From: Glycine soja | Taxonomy: Eukaryota; Streptophyta; Magnoliopsida; Fabales; Fabaceae | Direction of reading: 5' to 3' | Assembly (NCBI RefSeq): GCF_004193775.1 | Contig: NC_041011.1 | Span: forward strand, 43,159,167-43,223,166 | Length of the DNA: 64,000 bases | In this document: positions 47,901 through 61,800 of the stretch, one piece after another | Layout of the letters: every line of letters starts with the position of its first letter | Numbering within the stretch: the stretch's first letter is position 1 | The notes under the pieces: model-generated | The model's input: the letters and a program-made list of their open reading frames with translations, nothing else | Told to the model about the DNA's origin: nothing | Database searches by the model: none | Translations under genes and position numbers: made by a program

Positions 47901-50900
47901 AATGCAATATGCTGCTTTTCTTATCCTTTTTCTTTTAAGGCATTGGAAGAAACCAAAATGTACCTTGTCAGAACTAACGAAATGGGATCTCTTCACTTCT
48001 TTTAAATAATTTGCAGAAGCTTTTTGACAAGATACCTGCTCGATCAGATGACAATATGATTAATTTTTAAATAATTTGCAGAAGCTTTTAAATAAAAGGA
48101 ATAGGAATTCATAGTAACAGATTAGATATGCAAACTTAATTAAAGTTAGTGGCGTAATAAATTATCAATGCCAAGGAATAGTTCATGTGTAACTTTTAGA
48201 CCGCTCACAACTTTTGATGCACATTGAAATATAAACTATAAACTGATATTTGATTAACCTCGTGATATTAAATTGAATTGAATAAATTTTGATCTCATAT
48301 TACAAATAAACTCAACCTAAGTTAACCCCAATGGCTAATTCAAAGTAAAAGATTAAGTAAGCCTTATCAGGAATATTAATAGCTATATTTCCAACAACCT
48401 TAGACATCTTGATGAACTGGGTTAATATCATCATCTTCTTCTTTTTTTCTTTTTCTTTTACAAATACAAATCACTATGATGATTCGATTTACCAAAACAT
48501 AATTATGGATGACACATCTGTATACCATTAATGGTGATTGTCGGAACTAAATACATAATAAATTATTCAATTACAAGAACACTATAATATTTTTCTCACT
48601 TTTGCTGAATGCGCCGATAACCATTCCAATATTCACCTTTTACTCACTTTTAATTGTTGGGCGATTTTTTTTTTAAAAAAAGAGTGGTTCTTGTCTTTTC
48701 AAATCGAAAAAAAAAAATATTTTTTTAGTCTAAACGGATAACTTTTTTGTCCTAAACATTTTATGTCATTAAAAGAAAAGCACGAGTGAGCGTCATATTG
48801 TGCCTAAAGAATTGCAATACCACGTCTGATTAAAAAAGAAAAAGATATTACATAAAAAAAAAAGATAAAAGCCACCACGCACCAGCTATATATTAAGTAT
48901 ATATAATTGAATAAATGTAGCTAAGCTCTCTATGACTATCATCATAAATATTATATTCGAACACATAGTTTTCTTATTCACTCACAGATATGCACAAATA
49001 AAAATGTTAAATTTATATATATATTGTGTCAAACAGCTGTACCCCTTTTATTGATTAAATAAAATTAAATAGATGTAGAAGCAAAAAGAGTTTTGGACAT
49101 ATATATAAGATGTGACTCCATCAATCAAAAGGAAAATGGAAAAGAGAAATTTAGTGGTACAATCACTATCTTTAGGTCATATGTACTGTAAGTCAAATTT
49201 AGTTGGGATGGGAAATCAGGTTTGATCTTGTCCATCATGGAAACAGTTTAAGATTCTCATGACTTTCATGTATGAAAGCACAGCCTTCAAGTGCAATTAA
49301 GCATGATGAGTAATACGACAAAGGATTAATTCTTGAGAAACTTTCTTTAGTTTTCGTCTTTATTATCGCAAAATATGTGATTGAATGGGAGGACTTCTTC
49401 AATCTCATCAAATCCTTTTTAATTTGTGTTTGCCTATGTATATTTGCACATGTAGCGTGTTAAAACTTGAGAGAAAATAGGAGGAGATATTTTTAAGCCT
49501 TACCTTGTCAAATTTCTTTAATATCTTTGTAAATGCTACCATATTGAGTGAGCTGCCAAAACGAGAGAATGTGGTATTAGAAGTTGCGCAATCATGAAAG
49601 TGATGCATGCTTATACGTAAATGAATGTGCATAAAACCCACTACCCAATGAAGTATATTCATATATTTTGTAAAGAAATGCAAGGTTGGATGGCATTCAT
49701 TCGTAATAATTATTATAATTATTTCATACAAGGCAAAGAATCACAATGTTTATTGAAATTAATGTCCTGTGTTAGTATGACCTTTATTAAAGATATAAAT
49801 TAGAAATTTAATTAATATAAACATTAAGGATTTAGACAATGATACATTATATATTAATAAATTATTCTTTTACTGCATATTAATAAATAATTATATTAAT
49901 ATAAAAGTTGATAATTCTATCGATTGGATGGTATATCTATCATAATATTAGTGTGATATATTATATTGGTAGGGTAGATTCACAATGTTTATAACAGCTT
50001 AATATTTTTAGAAAAAAAATATATTAATTAAGAGAAATAATCTTTTTTTTTTAGATAGAGAGAAATAATCTTAACATTTTTATTAGTATAATATGACATT
50101 TTTTTTTCATTATTTCAGACTATAATCTTCAGGTAGAGAAACATTCTAGCTAGCATGTGACTGTGGCCTTACTCACACTGCAAAAAATGTCATGTATAGT
50201 ATTGATAAAATAAATGTTAAACAGTTGTATTTGTCTCTGTCAATATAACTTTTGTCTAATGAAATCAAATTAATAGTATAGATATTGTGCATATATTAAC
50301 AATATTATATATATGTATTCTATACTAATGAGATGTTTATTAGTATAATGTATCATCCTATTAAAAAAAATTATAATATCTATATTAACCATTCAACTTT
50401 ATTAGACGACGACTTTACTACTGAAGGTTAATCTAAAATCAAACCGTTAATATATTAAATTTAATTGGTACCTTTTGAATATTGATAATGTAAATGTATT
50501 TTACTATCAAGTAACTATGGATTGATATATAATTAATTAAAAATTATTAAATTTATAATAAAAATTTTAAAAGCCATATTTAAGATTATTTCATGGACTT
50601 TTATCTTTATATCGACAATATATTAATATTAAAGCCTAATATATGACTTTTTTTATACATATAGTCTTATTTTATTTCATTTTCTGGCACATGTATTTAT
50701 TTTCGTTAATATATATATTCAATTGGACAAATTAAGGTTGATAATATAATTAATCAGTAAAAAAAGAGCTTAATTAATATTAGTTTTATTTATATGATGG
50801 TAATAATAATTTCATTATATAAAAAATATTTGTTAAATTTTTGAAGCATTAATTCTTGCATTTTAGAGGCGTGCCCTATATATAGGTATATTGATATAAT

Positions 50901-53900
50901 TAGCAATTTTACTAGACCATTAGGTCAACCGGAAAAACACGATAGTTATGTTACCTTTACATAATTTATAGAATTTCAAACTTGTTATCAAGTGATTGAT
51001 ATTTTTATATCCACAGCTCACTCATTTTGATTTATGGGAAACCTTTATATTATTAGAAAAAAAACTTCTTACTAGGATTTTCTAAACTTTTTGTTTAATT
51101 AAATAAAAACAATGCTAAAAATAGGATTTCTTTTTTCGGTTTCTCGTAAAATTAAGTCTCTCTCGACTCCCTTCCTCTTTCCGGAATCTATAAATTACCA
51201 CATTAAAATTTCAGGTGAAAAATAAACAAACAAACAAACAAGCAATTGAAAAGGAATTTTCAACTTAAGAAAGAAAACGAAATGAAAAGGTAAAGCAAAA
51301 TTTGACGATAAGAAGTGCAATTTGATTTTGTTGGCCACTATTTGGAAGTGTGTGCTAAAGTTAGCTTTATAGTTCCTAACAGAAACATCTTGCCCCATTC
51401 CCGTATAATGCAACCAAAGATAAAAAAAATGCACAATCTATCAAATAAATCGCCTTACACTTCAATATTAAAAAAGATGAATTTAATTATAATGATGTAC
51501 TAAAGTTATATAAATATGGAGTGATATGTGTTGTGTGAATAGATCTACTGATCTAACGTGACATTCACACCAACCTTCATTTTTTCTCTCTATCCAAAAC
51601 CTTACGTGATGTTGTGAACTGCCATGCAACAAATCCTTTCATTGCCCTCCTTATCATTTCTATATATTCTTTCCAATTTTGGCTAAGATGGTCACGAAAT
51701 CAATATTCCCTTTTCTTAGAGTTTTTTTCATTTTTCATCAGCAAAAGGAACATGATGATAATACTAATAACAACGAGTACCAACCTTGAATTAAATGCTA
51801 AGAAGTTTGATCTGTTTGAGTAAAATTTACAGTTCAAATCTTATATATGAATAGAAAAGGTAAACAGTTACAATCTTTTACAATTTTAGATTAGTTTACT
51901 CGTTTTCACACTTAAATTATTTGAGACTAGTAACTTTTTTCTTTGTTTCTCATAATCTCATCCTTTCAGAGACAATCATACTCAAGACACAATTGAGAAT
52001 TTGAATTTAATTTGATTTATCATGTTGTGAGAAATTAATTAACCCCTTCTATTAGACTCAATCCTTATTGGTAGACTCAAAATTTTAATTTTAGTTATTG
52101 AATATTGGTATTAAATAAACATTAGCTAAAAGTAAAACTTAAGCGAATTAATTAACTAGTTTTGTAATAATTAAAAATGCTAATAATTAGGGAATTTATA
52201 CATAAATGAGTACCTGTAAGTTTTGAGTAGGCCAAATCCTTTATAGAGCTCGACAAAGGCACCTCTAATCATTTTCTCAGCACATTGGAGCTTTCTCTTG
52301 TGAACCAAGTCTCCGGTGGGATTCTTGACTAAATCCTCCCACAGCATGCTAGTGATAGCTGTAATTGCTCGAGTTGGATTAGTGGCTGGAACATCAATTC
52401 TCATTGCCATCTTTGGCTTTCCCTTCTTCGTTTTTGTCCTCATCACTGAATTAACGAAACTTATACCATTTTTCTCTAATGTTGTGATTACCTCATCCGT
52501 CTGTGAAATCTCTGAATTTGTTTCATCTGAATCTCCAAAATTTTCTGCACAAACTAACATAATCATGCAACTTAATCATGTATCACATACATACATATAT
52601 ATATAAAGGATATAGAAAGAGATAGTATCTTAAAAGACTTTTTATACTATTATTCAATCTTAATCCATAATGCATTGTAAAATATTAAAATTAAAATAAT
52701 CATCTTAAAATTCATAAAAAAACTGATTTCTAATTGTAAAAGATTTTTATTTACCTTGTATATCCATTAAACTCTATATCTATAAGCATCAAACTAATAA
52801 TAAAGGGTTTAAATAGCTCACCCAAGATCTTAAACTCTAACATTGATATTTTCATTATACACAAAAAAATGTTTTGCCAATTTTTTACGTTTATTGTTTA
52901 TTGAAATTTTATATATCTCGTTTATTTTTGAGAAAAAAATACAAATTAAAGAAAATCTAATTAATATGAAAAAAATGATATATTAAAATATTAGTTATTG
53001 ATTTTTGCCAAATTATTAAACCTCTAAAAAATTAATTTACTTACACATATTTCACCCTTCCTGTTTACTATTATTATTTTTATTTCTCACTTATGGTCTC
53101 AACATATATTTTGTTGCTAATAAGAACTTTATATTTATACATAGTTATAGTTTCCCTTTAAATTTTGAATAATATTATCTACCGTGCTTACACTTTATCT
53201 AAGAGTATGTTGAAATGTCTTGTTTTATTGTGTAATCTAAAATAAATAATGTAAGAAAAACATTACAAATATCATTACTTTTAAGAATTATTGCATATTG
53301 AAGTATGTAATGGGTCGACAAAGTTCCACGTACTACTCCACATATACATATAATTTCTATGTGGTGTATGACGTCAGCAAGCACTTAAAAACACAAATTG
53401 ATCTACACTAGGAATTTTGTTGAGCACAAATCTACCCAAGATCCAATATCTTGATTGAATTAAATAGTAAATCCAATGTTACAATAAAATAATAATATAG
53501 CCTTCAAATAATAATAATAATAATAATAAAATCACAACAATGTTAATCTAGACAATCATCTCCTGTGTATAGCTAGAGGGTTTCCCTCTTAGTTTGGGGG
53601 TTTCGATAGAAAGAAAAATTAATAAGGAGATGAATTAGAAGAAAGGAGCTAACCGGAATAATCAGAATCCCGGGTTGGAGAATATTGAGGGGATACTCCG
53701 GTGCTATATGGCTTTGACGGAGAATTTTTCCGGCGACAGTCACTGATAATTTGCTTGAGGTCAAGCAATATTTGAAGCTGCTTGTTCAGGGTTTCTCCTC
53801 TTTCAATGAACTCACTCTCTTGTCTCCGGTAAAATTGATTCACCTTGTTCAGCTCTTCATCCAGCCTCATAAAAAATACACGTACCTGAACATACAATCA

Positions 53901-56340
53901 TCATAATAATAAAATATCAATAAATGATATATGTTTTCATGTGAGTCCAAATATATATATATATATATATTAATTAGTAGATAGAAAACAAATTAAGAAA
54001 TTAATATACCTAGTCCTCTTCTGAAAATAACTGTGCAAGCTCTATATATATATATTTATTATAGTAGATAGAAAACAAATTAAGAAATTAATATACCTCG
54101 TCCTCCTCTGAAAATAATTGTGCAAGTTCTGTTTCGTAGATTTCTTCTTCGTCATCCTTTGTGGTTTTCTTCCTCACCTACATACGTCACAAAACTAATT
54201 AATATATCCATATTTATTTTTCTCTTTTACAATTCTTTTTTTTAATGTGTTAACATTAATACTTATTTTTTTTCTTTTATATTTTATGTTGCCACGCTAG
54301 TGGCACAGATAGATCCGCAAATGCCACAACCGTGTCGTTGGCTTTCGTGAGAGATTGAGAAACCCCCTAAAAGAAAGCAGAAAAAGGGTTTCACAAAAAA
54401 AGGAGGCCACTAAGCCAACTTTATTTAGTACTTAACCCCACATACTCAACTCGCTACATTTTCCGTCCAACCCCAACTTTTCCTAATTTTTATTTTCTAG
54501 CTTTTTCTTCTAATAACCATTCATGATTCATTGTATTTATTCCGCTTTTTTTTTTATTACCATTCACTGTTGATAAAAATGAAATATCAACTTCATTGAT
54601 GTCTAAGTGATGACATTTAAATAGCAAAATCCAAAGATAAAGAGGAACTTAAATTCATGCGTATAGTATGTTGAGTTGAATTATTTCACGGATACAGCCG
54701 CTCTCTCTCTCTCTCTATATATAGGTGTCGAACTATTGATACATCGTTAAAAGAATTTAATTCTTTTACGTATTGATTATTCTAGCAAAATCTTTTATCT
54801 TCAATAATTCAATAATATATGATTAAATCAAGGACAAAGATAAGAAGTACACTTAAAAAATTAATTAAGGATCTCACATTCTTGCTTATGCCCTAGGCAT
54901 CTTTGTTGTTAGACCTAGATAGTTTTTGTATTTTCTCTTATTTTCCCACTGATAAAAAAATATTAATTAAGGAATTAAAAATAAAAAATGATACAAAAAT
55001 TAAATATCATTAATTAATGCATTTTAATTTATCACGATTAATTTCTAATTAAAACTACAGTAGAAGTTAATTAGTATTTAGTACTGGTATTATTTTCTCA
55101 ATAAATATTCTCCTGAGTCCAGAGACCCGTTAGTTAGTATTCTTAAATCATTTTTGTTATATCTAAATCATTTATTGTTGATTTTTCTACTAGTATCAAA
55201 TATGGGTGATTTCTAGGAATCATGTGCACAATTTCATTTGACCACACATTATAAATGACGAATAAGGTTTTCAATTGTTAATTACTTCAACTACAATTAC
55301 ACACACTATGTTACTGCAATTTTGGGAATCACATTAAATTTCTTTTCTTTGCTTTGTTTTTGGCCATTCATATTATTTATACCTAGACCAACAAGTCATT
55401 AATTAGAATAGTATTAAACTTAATTTTCTTAACTAAGATTTTGAATTCGAGTTTTATTTATGAAAAAAATGTAACGGCAGTTGAGAGGAATTTTTTTAAC
55501 TAAAAATATTAATTAAATTTTCTAACAAAATTTAGTGATAAAAAACTTATAAATATTCTGTATAATAACATAATTAATCTATATATATATTAACCATACC
55601 GTGGATTAAAAAAGTAATCCATTGGTTAAGAACGCATTAACTAGCGAAGAGTTTCAGCTGTTGAATTCTCCGAAAACAATTCCTTGTCAGAAAAAAGATG
55701 TCGCATTTAGTTTTCTTCGCTTTTCATGCAGTAAAGTCATGCCGCTAAAACATCACCCCCTCTCGAATTTGAATAGAAAAAAACAATAATTTTTTCTTTC
55801 TATTTATATTTTCTTTCTTCTTTATTTTCTTTTATCACATCCAAATTAAACATAGTATAAAATATATTTTCAGCGTGTGTGTGACATTTTGTGCCAACAC
55901 AGGATTTCTGGTACGTGCCAGATAGATACTGATAGATATATACTAGTACTTCATTGCCAGAAAAACAGCAAAAAAGCCGAAATTTGCCGGAAAATATTAA
56001 CCAAACTCGCGGGAAGCAATAAGCTAGCACAAACTCATGATCGAAGTCAAGTTATAAAAATATTATGACAAATATTTGTCTTTCCTTAATTAATTACCTG
56101 AATGATGTTGAGGTCATGATGGTCGGAAGCTGAAAAGTTTTGAGCAATATTTTTGACAAAGAAGCTTAAGGAATCGAAAATGGACAGACCAAAGTCTGGT
56201 TTAGCGTGGTGGTGGGATTGCTTGGGAATTCTTGAGAGCTTGATCCTCTTTATCTGCTTCTTGAGCTGCCAATAGTTGACGAAGGCCTCTTTCCATTCTG
56301 GTATCAGTTGGGCTTCTAGCTCCTTTGAGAACTTCACCAT
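44940..56340 (-). CDS. PHO1: PHO1-family SPX-EXS phosphate exporter, 15 exons, 792 aa
   Basis: PHO1 proteins export inorganic phosphate, classically for xylem loading, with the SPX domain sensing inositol pyrophosphates. Exons on the minus strand are 56340-56098, 54177-54097, 53885-53654, 52544-52214, 49552-49504, 48035-47964, 47799-47670, 47406-47286, 47044-46732, 46612-46508, 46395-46351, 46238-46086, 45907-45629, 45552-45416 and 45027-44940. All are GT-AG and phases close to 792 aa, normal for the family. The SPX domain spans residues 1 to about 320: [20 protein letters not shown], basic LKKQIKRIK, and [19 protein letters not shown]. Transmembrane helices follow from about residue 375 ([23 protein letters not shown]). 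The EXS domain is C-terminal: [35 protein letters not shown]..., and [11 protein letters not shown], ending in REIDSD. Which PHO1;H member it is remains open. Introns 1 (1.9 kb) and 4 (2.7 kb) are AT-rich without recognised genes. Confidence 0.95.
48001..48089. repeat. 24-bp direct repeat copying part of PHO1 exon 6 into intron 5
   Basis: TTTAAATAATTTGCAGAAGC plus TTTT occurs at 48001-48024 inside exon 6 and again identically at 48066-48089 in the adjoining intron, 65 bp apart. Confidence 0.9.
53506..53530. repeat. (AAT)n microsatellite
   Basis: About eight perfect AAT units within PHO1 intron 3. A (TA)n run at about 53951-53971 (intron 2) and a CT run at 54701-54716 (intron 1) are further simple repeats in this gene. 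Confidence 0.85.
53976..54130. repeat. Tandem duplication of the 3' part of PHO1 exon 2 with flanking intron
   Basis: The 68-bp unit at 54063-54130 (34 nt of the exon's 3' end, the donor and intron sequence) recurs at 53976-54043, period 87 bp, with about four mismatches. The extra copy in intron 2 keeps a GT donor but reads GAC-TAG just before it, so using it would put a stop where the true exon has GAG. Confidence 0.85.
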
Positions 56341-56480
56341 TTGTTTATCTTAATTTTGTGGGTGAAGATAGAAATTAAAGGAGCCTGGAGGTGAAGAGAG
56401 TGATGTTGTGTTAGAGGAATTAAAAAGGTGGAAGATAGCTTATTTGAAGTGGGGGTGTCATGATCCAATCCCAAAGACAT

Positions 56481-56488
56481 TTTATATA
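56481..56488 (-). promoter_or_regulatory. Candidate TATA box of the PHO1-family gene
   Basis: On the minus strand the site reads TATATAAA within CTATATATATAAAATG, about 140 bp upstream of the ATG. Its position is plausible for a core promoter. I did not find a convincing P1BS (GNATATNC) site nearby, though I could not search exhaustively. Confidence 0.5.
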
Positions 56489-58508
56489 TATAGATAGAGA
56501 GTGGAGCCGTGTGCAAATAGAGCAGACCGCGAGTAGCCAATTTCAATTATATCATTCAAATGGACACTTAAGATTTAATTTCTTTTAAATAATTTTAATC
56601 ATTTTTATATAATTGTTTGTTTCATATTTACTTTATTTTGTTATATATATATATATATATATATTAACTAGTCATATATGTAATAATTATTTAATTTTTA
56701 ATTTCAGTCACCTATATATAATTTGATGAATCAAATAAACTCACTAGGATCGGTTTATAGTAATGGGTTGGGATACAATGCATGATACTATTTGTTGAAA
56801 CCTCCTAACAAAATGTAATCATTAAATCATAATAAAAAAAAGTCAGGATTAAAAACACATTATTTTTTAAGTGGTGATTGTTTAATCTCTAACTAATTTT
56901 TAATCTAGTGAAAAAAAAAAATTTAATCTTAATGTCAATTATGGGTTTAATTTCCATTTCGATATTATTCATTCACTCACCCCATAAGTGTTATGCTAGT
57001 AATTTACATGACCATAATAAAATTAAAGAGATTTAATTTGATTGATTAGATATAATGTAAGTATTATAAATTTATTGATATTGTATTTTATTTTTATGGA
57101 TAAAAAAATTCAAAAACTTATAATGTTTCTACCTTTGCTAGAATAAAAAGAAACATTCAATTGAAGTAATTATTTTATATATTCTAATTATATATCAATG
57201 TCTAGAATAAAGATGGAGATATCTCAAACTAATTCTTTTTGCCCTATAAATCTTTTCTTAAATGGAGATATGAAGTCCATATTTAGTTTGTATACTTTCA
57301 TTATAAATAGTAACATACCAAGGGTGTAGTTTTCTTTGCTGTTTGTTTTATTTTCCCGATGATAAAAAAGAAAAAACATTACCGATTACACTAATAGTTA
57401 TAAAATCTATTTGCGTGGGCGCCTCAAATATAAAAGAGAAGATAAAATGGTGCGTAGAGATTCGTACTACAAATTTATATAAAACAAAATACCAGATAAA
57501 ATATAGTAATTATTAGCTAGCACGTACATGACTACATTTGTCAATATTTGTTTTCGTCGTAAAGTAAAAAAAGACTTTTATTTGTGACCCGAGTATGAAA
57601 ATAAGTTTCGAGTTTCGAGTCTCCATATTGCCGTGGCAGATTTGCTATGATTTAAATATTCTATATAAGAAGGACATACAGTAAATGAAAATATATAGGT
57701 TATATGATGAGAATTTTTTTAACAAATGACAAAGATTAAAAATAAGTCAAGTCAAATTAAGTAGTCTAGTCAACTTAATTGAACATTAAAAAAAAGTTTG
57801 TTGTCCCACATGAACAACTTAATAAGTTAATATCAATATATTTCTATTTTTTAAACAACTCATGAATGTCATATATTTATATAAATTTAGGTTTATTGAG
57901 TAATTTAACAAATAACTGAAAACTTTCAATATAATAAATCAGGTCACGAGCAATTTAAAAGTTCAACTTATTAGTTTCGGCCATAATTTAAAGAAATCTG
58001 AAAAGAATTGTGGGTCTTGTGTTTCAAAAATATTGATTATTAATATATATTATATTAAACATTTTTAATTTCTTAAAATTAAATATTTCATAATTTTTAT
58101 CTTTAATATACTAAATATTTTTTATCTTTACGTCTTTTAATTTTGCAAGCCCATATAAATGCAACTAGCATAATAATTAAAAAAAAACAAGAAATGAAAA
58201 GATTAAACTATGTTTTTAATCCTAATAATATGATTTAATATAGTTTTGTTTACCTCTTAAGATTTATAATTGATTTTATCCTGATATTTTTTTTATAAAA
58301 AAAAGGATCATTGTTCATATTATTACATAGTACTCGTACGACCTTAAAATGATCCTTGACAGGACATAATTAGATTCATGTAAAATTTAAGAAAATTAAA
58401 CTAACAACTTTTTTTATTGAAAAAATAAAATTAAACAAAAATACACTTTGTTTAAACCTTCTAGTATTTTCTACACTCCGTGTACTACAGAAGCAACACC
58501 AACCTCGA

Positions 58509-58782
58509 TAATATATACCAACCAGACCACAAAATTATGATATATATCAACCAGACCACAAAATTTGGGACTCAAGGATCTTGGATAAGGTAGATAATAC
58601 TCCTAGTATGCGTGAAGAGAACATAAATGGGGTCCTGGATTCAGTATCACAATTTATTACTTGTAATAAAGACCATGTAGTGAGAGCTTTCTCCAAGAAC
58701 ACAATAATTGCGGGTCAGGGGTCCTGGATTCAATTCCATAATTTATTACTTTTAAAGACGATGTTGTAAGAACTTTCCCCAC
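58509..58782. repeat. Local tandem duplications (29-bp unit, then a roughly 90-bp unit)
   Basis: AACCAGACCACAAAATT occurs twice with 29-bp spacing at about 58519-58565. Next, a block starting GGGGTCCTGGATTCA and including AATTTATTACTT occurs at about 58629-58695 and again at about 58718-58782. These look like decayed repeat copies with no coding content. Confidence 0.65.
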
Positions 58783-59503
58783 CTCACTTCAGTTGCTTAA
58801 TAAATTTCTTGAAAGTGGAATATTCTGAGTAGATACTACTCCAAAGTAAAAAGCATGCATAACCCCATTTAGCTTAGGGAAAATAATGAAAGGAAAAAGG
58901 GATGCATGCATGGAGGGATTCCAAGTAGCAAACTTTTCTCTACTAAGATTTCACATCTGGTTTTCTTTGAAACTTTTGTATGTTTGATTCTGTTTAATGA
59001 ATCATAATTGTCTGCAACTTGCGGGGGATCTAACCACAGTCCACAGTAGGATATTCCAAATCAATCCCATTTTTTTCTTTTACAAACATTACACTATTAT
59101 GACAGCTTGCAGCACCTTATAAGTACTTTGGCTTGTCTTGCAATTTCATATATCATTTAAACATGAATGGAGTTGCAGGATAGAAGTTTTACTTAAGTGT
59201 TGGCCAACAAATTTTTATACCTAAAGTAAGTTTTGAAATGATTTTTTTTTAAAATTAACATTTCCACACATTTTGTTGTGTGAGAATTTCCACACATGTG
59301 ACATGAAATAAATCGATTAAAAGAACTTGAACTAATTTATGTTAATTATAAAAAAATGTGAAAAAATAGACAAGTATAAAATCAATAATCACCGGAGAAT
59401 TTTTGTTTATTTAAAACACATATATATTTTATTAGAGAACTTGAAACTTTTTATTAAGTTGAATTAATCTCATCAGTAGATTCACGTGTTTTTTGGTAAT
59501 AAG

Positions 59504-59630
59504 TTTTTATTTATTTAAATAATTTTGTAGCTAGGTTCTACATAATAATTAACACAATTGTCACTACATAGAACGATTAACAACTTTTTATTTGTTTAAA
59601 TAATTTTTTAACAAGGTTCTGCATAATAAT
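59504..59630. repeat. 46-bp imperfect direct repeat, period 81 bp
   Basis: A block beginning TTTTTATTTRTTTAAATAAT and ending AGGTTCTRCATAATAAT occurs at 59504-59549 and 59585-59630. Downstream (59.69-59.83 kb) a degenerate GACACATA / AATAAGGGACT motif also recurs. Confidence 0.75.
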
Positions 59631-60499
59631 AAACCCAAATAAGTTTTCTTCACTTAAAAAATTATAAAAGAAAGAAAGTGTAGGGAATGTATGTGATTGT
59701 GACACATAAGGGACTAGAGGAGTAAACGGAACAATAAGAATGTGAGACATAGAGACAGAACAATAAAAGACGTACGTGAGACACATAAACATAGCAATAA
59801 GGGACTTGATACACAGAGGCATAGTAATTGTCTTCAATTTACAGAATCATTGGGTCTCGCATGGATTCATGGACATGCACAGTCAAGGCATTTCTGAATG
59901 GATTTTTGGTAAAGCTAAACAACAGCAATAAAAAAAAATCTCATTGTTTTACTTAATGATCGAATCAATGACTTAATTTCTGTCTTTCTCCAACAACCTT
60001 TGCACTCTGCCGTAAGCATCTCTTCCCCATTCCATTTCATTGCTATTCGTCTTGCTTAGTTTTTATTTTTGTTTTTTTATCTAAAGGTGGGAAAGCCATT
60101 ATACATTAATTAGCATCTTACGAGGGGTTACTATGTGCCAAATATTCTTGTACCATTCTCTTCGAAGCTTATAATGTGAGCGCTTTCACATTATCATTGG
60201 CTTCTTTCATTGCTATGACAGTAGCAACAATTTCTTTGCATGTATTATTGGTAGCCAAGGACACCCTCAACTAAAATTTAGAAGAAAAAAGAATAATAAT
60301 ACAAGTGATTAACCAAAGGCATTACTTAATTAATTAGGGTAAATATATTTACCCGTGTAATTAAGAAATCACTATCTGACATGGATGCATGAGGCAAGCC
60401 ACTACAGTACCAATGGTGACTATATATCTTACGTTACATGTACAGAACCACGTGTAAAGACTCCCTGCCTGAGTGTACCCAAATGCAAGCATGAATTTT

Positions 60500-60513
60500 G
60501 GGGGGGGGGGGGG
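60500..60513. repeat. G14 homopolymer followed by short ATCT repeats
   Basis: Fourteen consecutive G, very unusual in this AT-rich DNA, followed by ATTATCTATCTATCTATATATAG. Length is likely variable or poorly sequenced. Confidence 0.95.
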
Positions 60514-61562
60514 ATTATCTATCTATCTATATATAGCTAGAAGAGGGAGGATCATGCATGATTCTTTAACTATTAGAGAGTTGTTTTATACAGTGGAAGG
60601 GACAAAGGAACTTGTGTTGAGTGGGTTTGTAATCGTGGAGGCAATTAGTCTTGAGTGTGGATGACGTTGGAAGGATACTAGACTATGTATATGTTGCTCC
60701 CACTAAGACAGTATTTCCCCAAATACATTTCTTTTAAGTTAATGGGATTGTGCATGCAGGGGTGACTTTTGGTGAATACCAAATTTAAAGTAAAAAAAAT
60801 TGGCCATTACTATATATACTTTAGTGGGTGGGTGGGTTACTGCTGGCAACTATGCTATATATGGAGTTTTTAACAATTTTGAAGCAGACCCGGGCCTTGC
60901 AACTCTCACGGGCACCCAGAAACAATGGCCTGCTCAGACTGTCTTGTGTGGATTAACATTCATGGTTTCTAAAAGCATAAATGAGAGAATCCACTAGATT
61001 AATTAATTAACCTTCAAGACACGAGATTCATATATATGCAAGAAATCCAAACATTTATTAATTATGTTTGACGTTGTTGATTGATAAATTAGTATATTAC
61101 TCGTATACTGCATGATCAATTAAATTAAAAACATACACTATATCAAAATATATACTTTTAGTTTAATAGAAACTATATTATTACAAATAATTAGTTACAT
61201 GCAAAATTTAGATTAAATAAATTCTTTTCAAGTAGTTTTTTTTCTATTAAAATTTATAATAATGAAATTGTAAATATTATATCAAGTATTTAACAAAAGC
61301 CATTATATTTTTAAAATCAATAATGACATATGCATATAATTTTCATGATTTATTATTTAATTTAATAATTTTTAGTAAACAGTTCACGGAAAAAAATATT
61401 TTTCCTTACCTTAGTGATCAAATAAAAAAATTTCTTTTGCCAGTACTGTTTTTTAATAAACACTGGAATAAACAAGACTATTCACAATGATTTTTTTTTT
61501 CCAGCAGACATATGTATTATTCACAAAGATAGATATTTAACGATGATATTTGAATTTTATTG

Positions 61563-61800
61563 CAATAAGACGTTCTGTTTGTCAATAAGACTAAAATTGA
61601 GAGAAAACTATACTTATCACATTAATAAATATATGTCTTTGTCAATGCATATCCTTTATATCAATGACATTTAAAGTCGTTGGGACACATCATTTATGCC
61701 AACAATATTTAAAGTTGTTGTAAAACAAACATACCCTCTACATCAACGCCCTTGGTAGTTGATGGGAAAATGTGCTTTTGTATGCGAATAAATATGTTGA
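61563..61800. mobile_element. Possible second CACTA-like subterminal fragment
   Basis: Repeated TCAATGCAT / TATCAATGACATTTAAAGTCGTTG and CAACAATATTTAAAGTTGTTG blocks resemble legume CACTA subterminal repeats. It is decayed, with no clear end. Confidence 0.3.

Noticed and set aside
56341..57400. Phosphate-starvation P1BS site (GNATATNC) in the PHO1 promoter
   Set aside because: Several ATAT-containing stretches were considered but none matched the full consensus convincingly. A computed scan would settle it.
58581..58769. 62-codon + strand frame near 58.6 kb
   Set aside because: It spans a tandem duplication and has no protein similarity.
60800..60997. 65-codon + strand frame near 60.8 kb
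   Set aside because: Some non-random look (GGWVTAGNYAIYG) but no recognised family, no splice context and no conserved motif.
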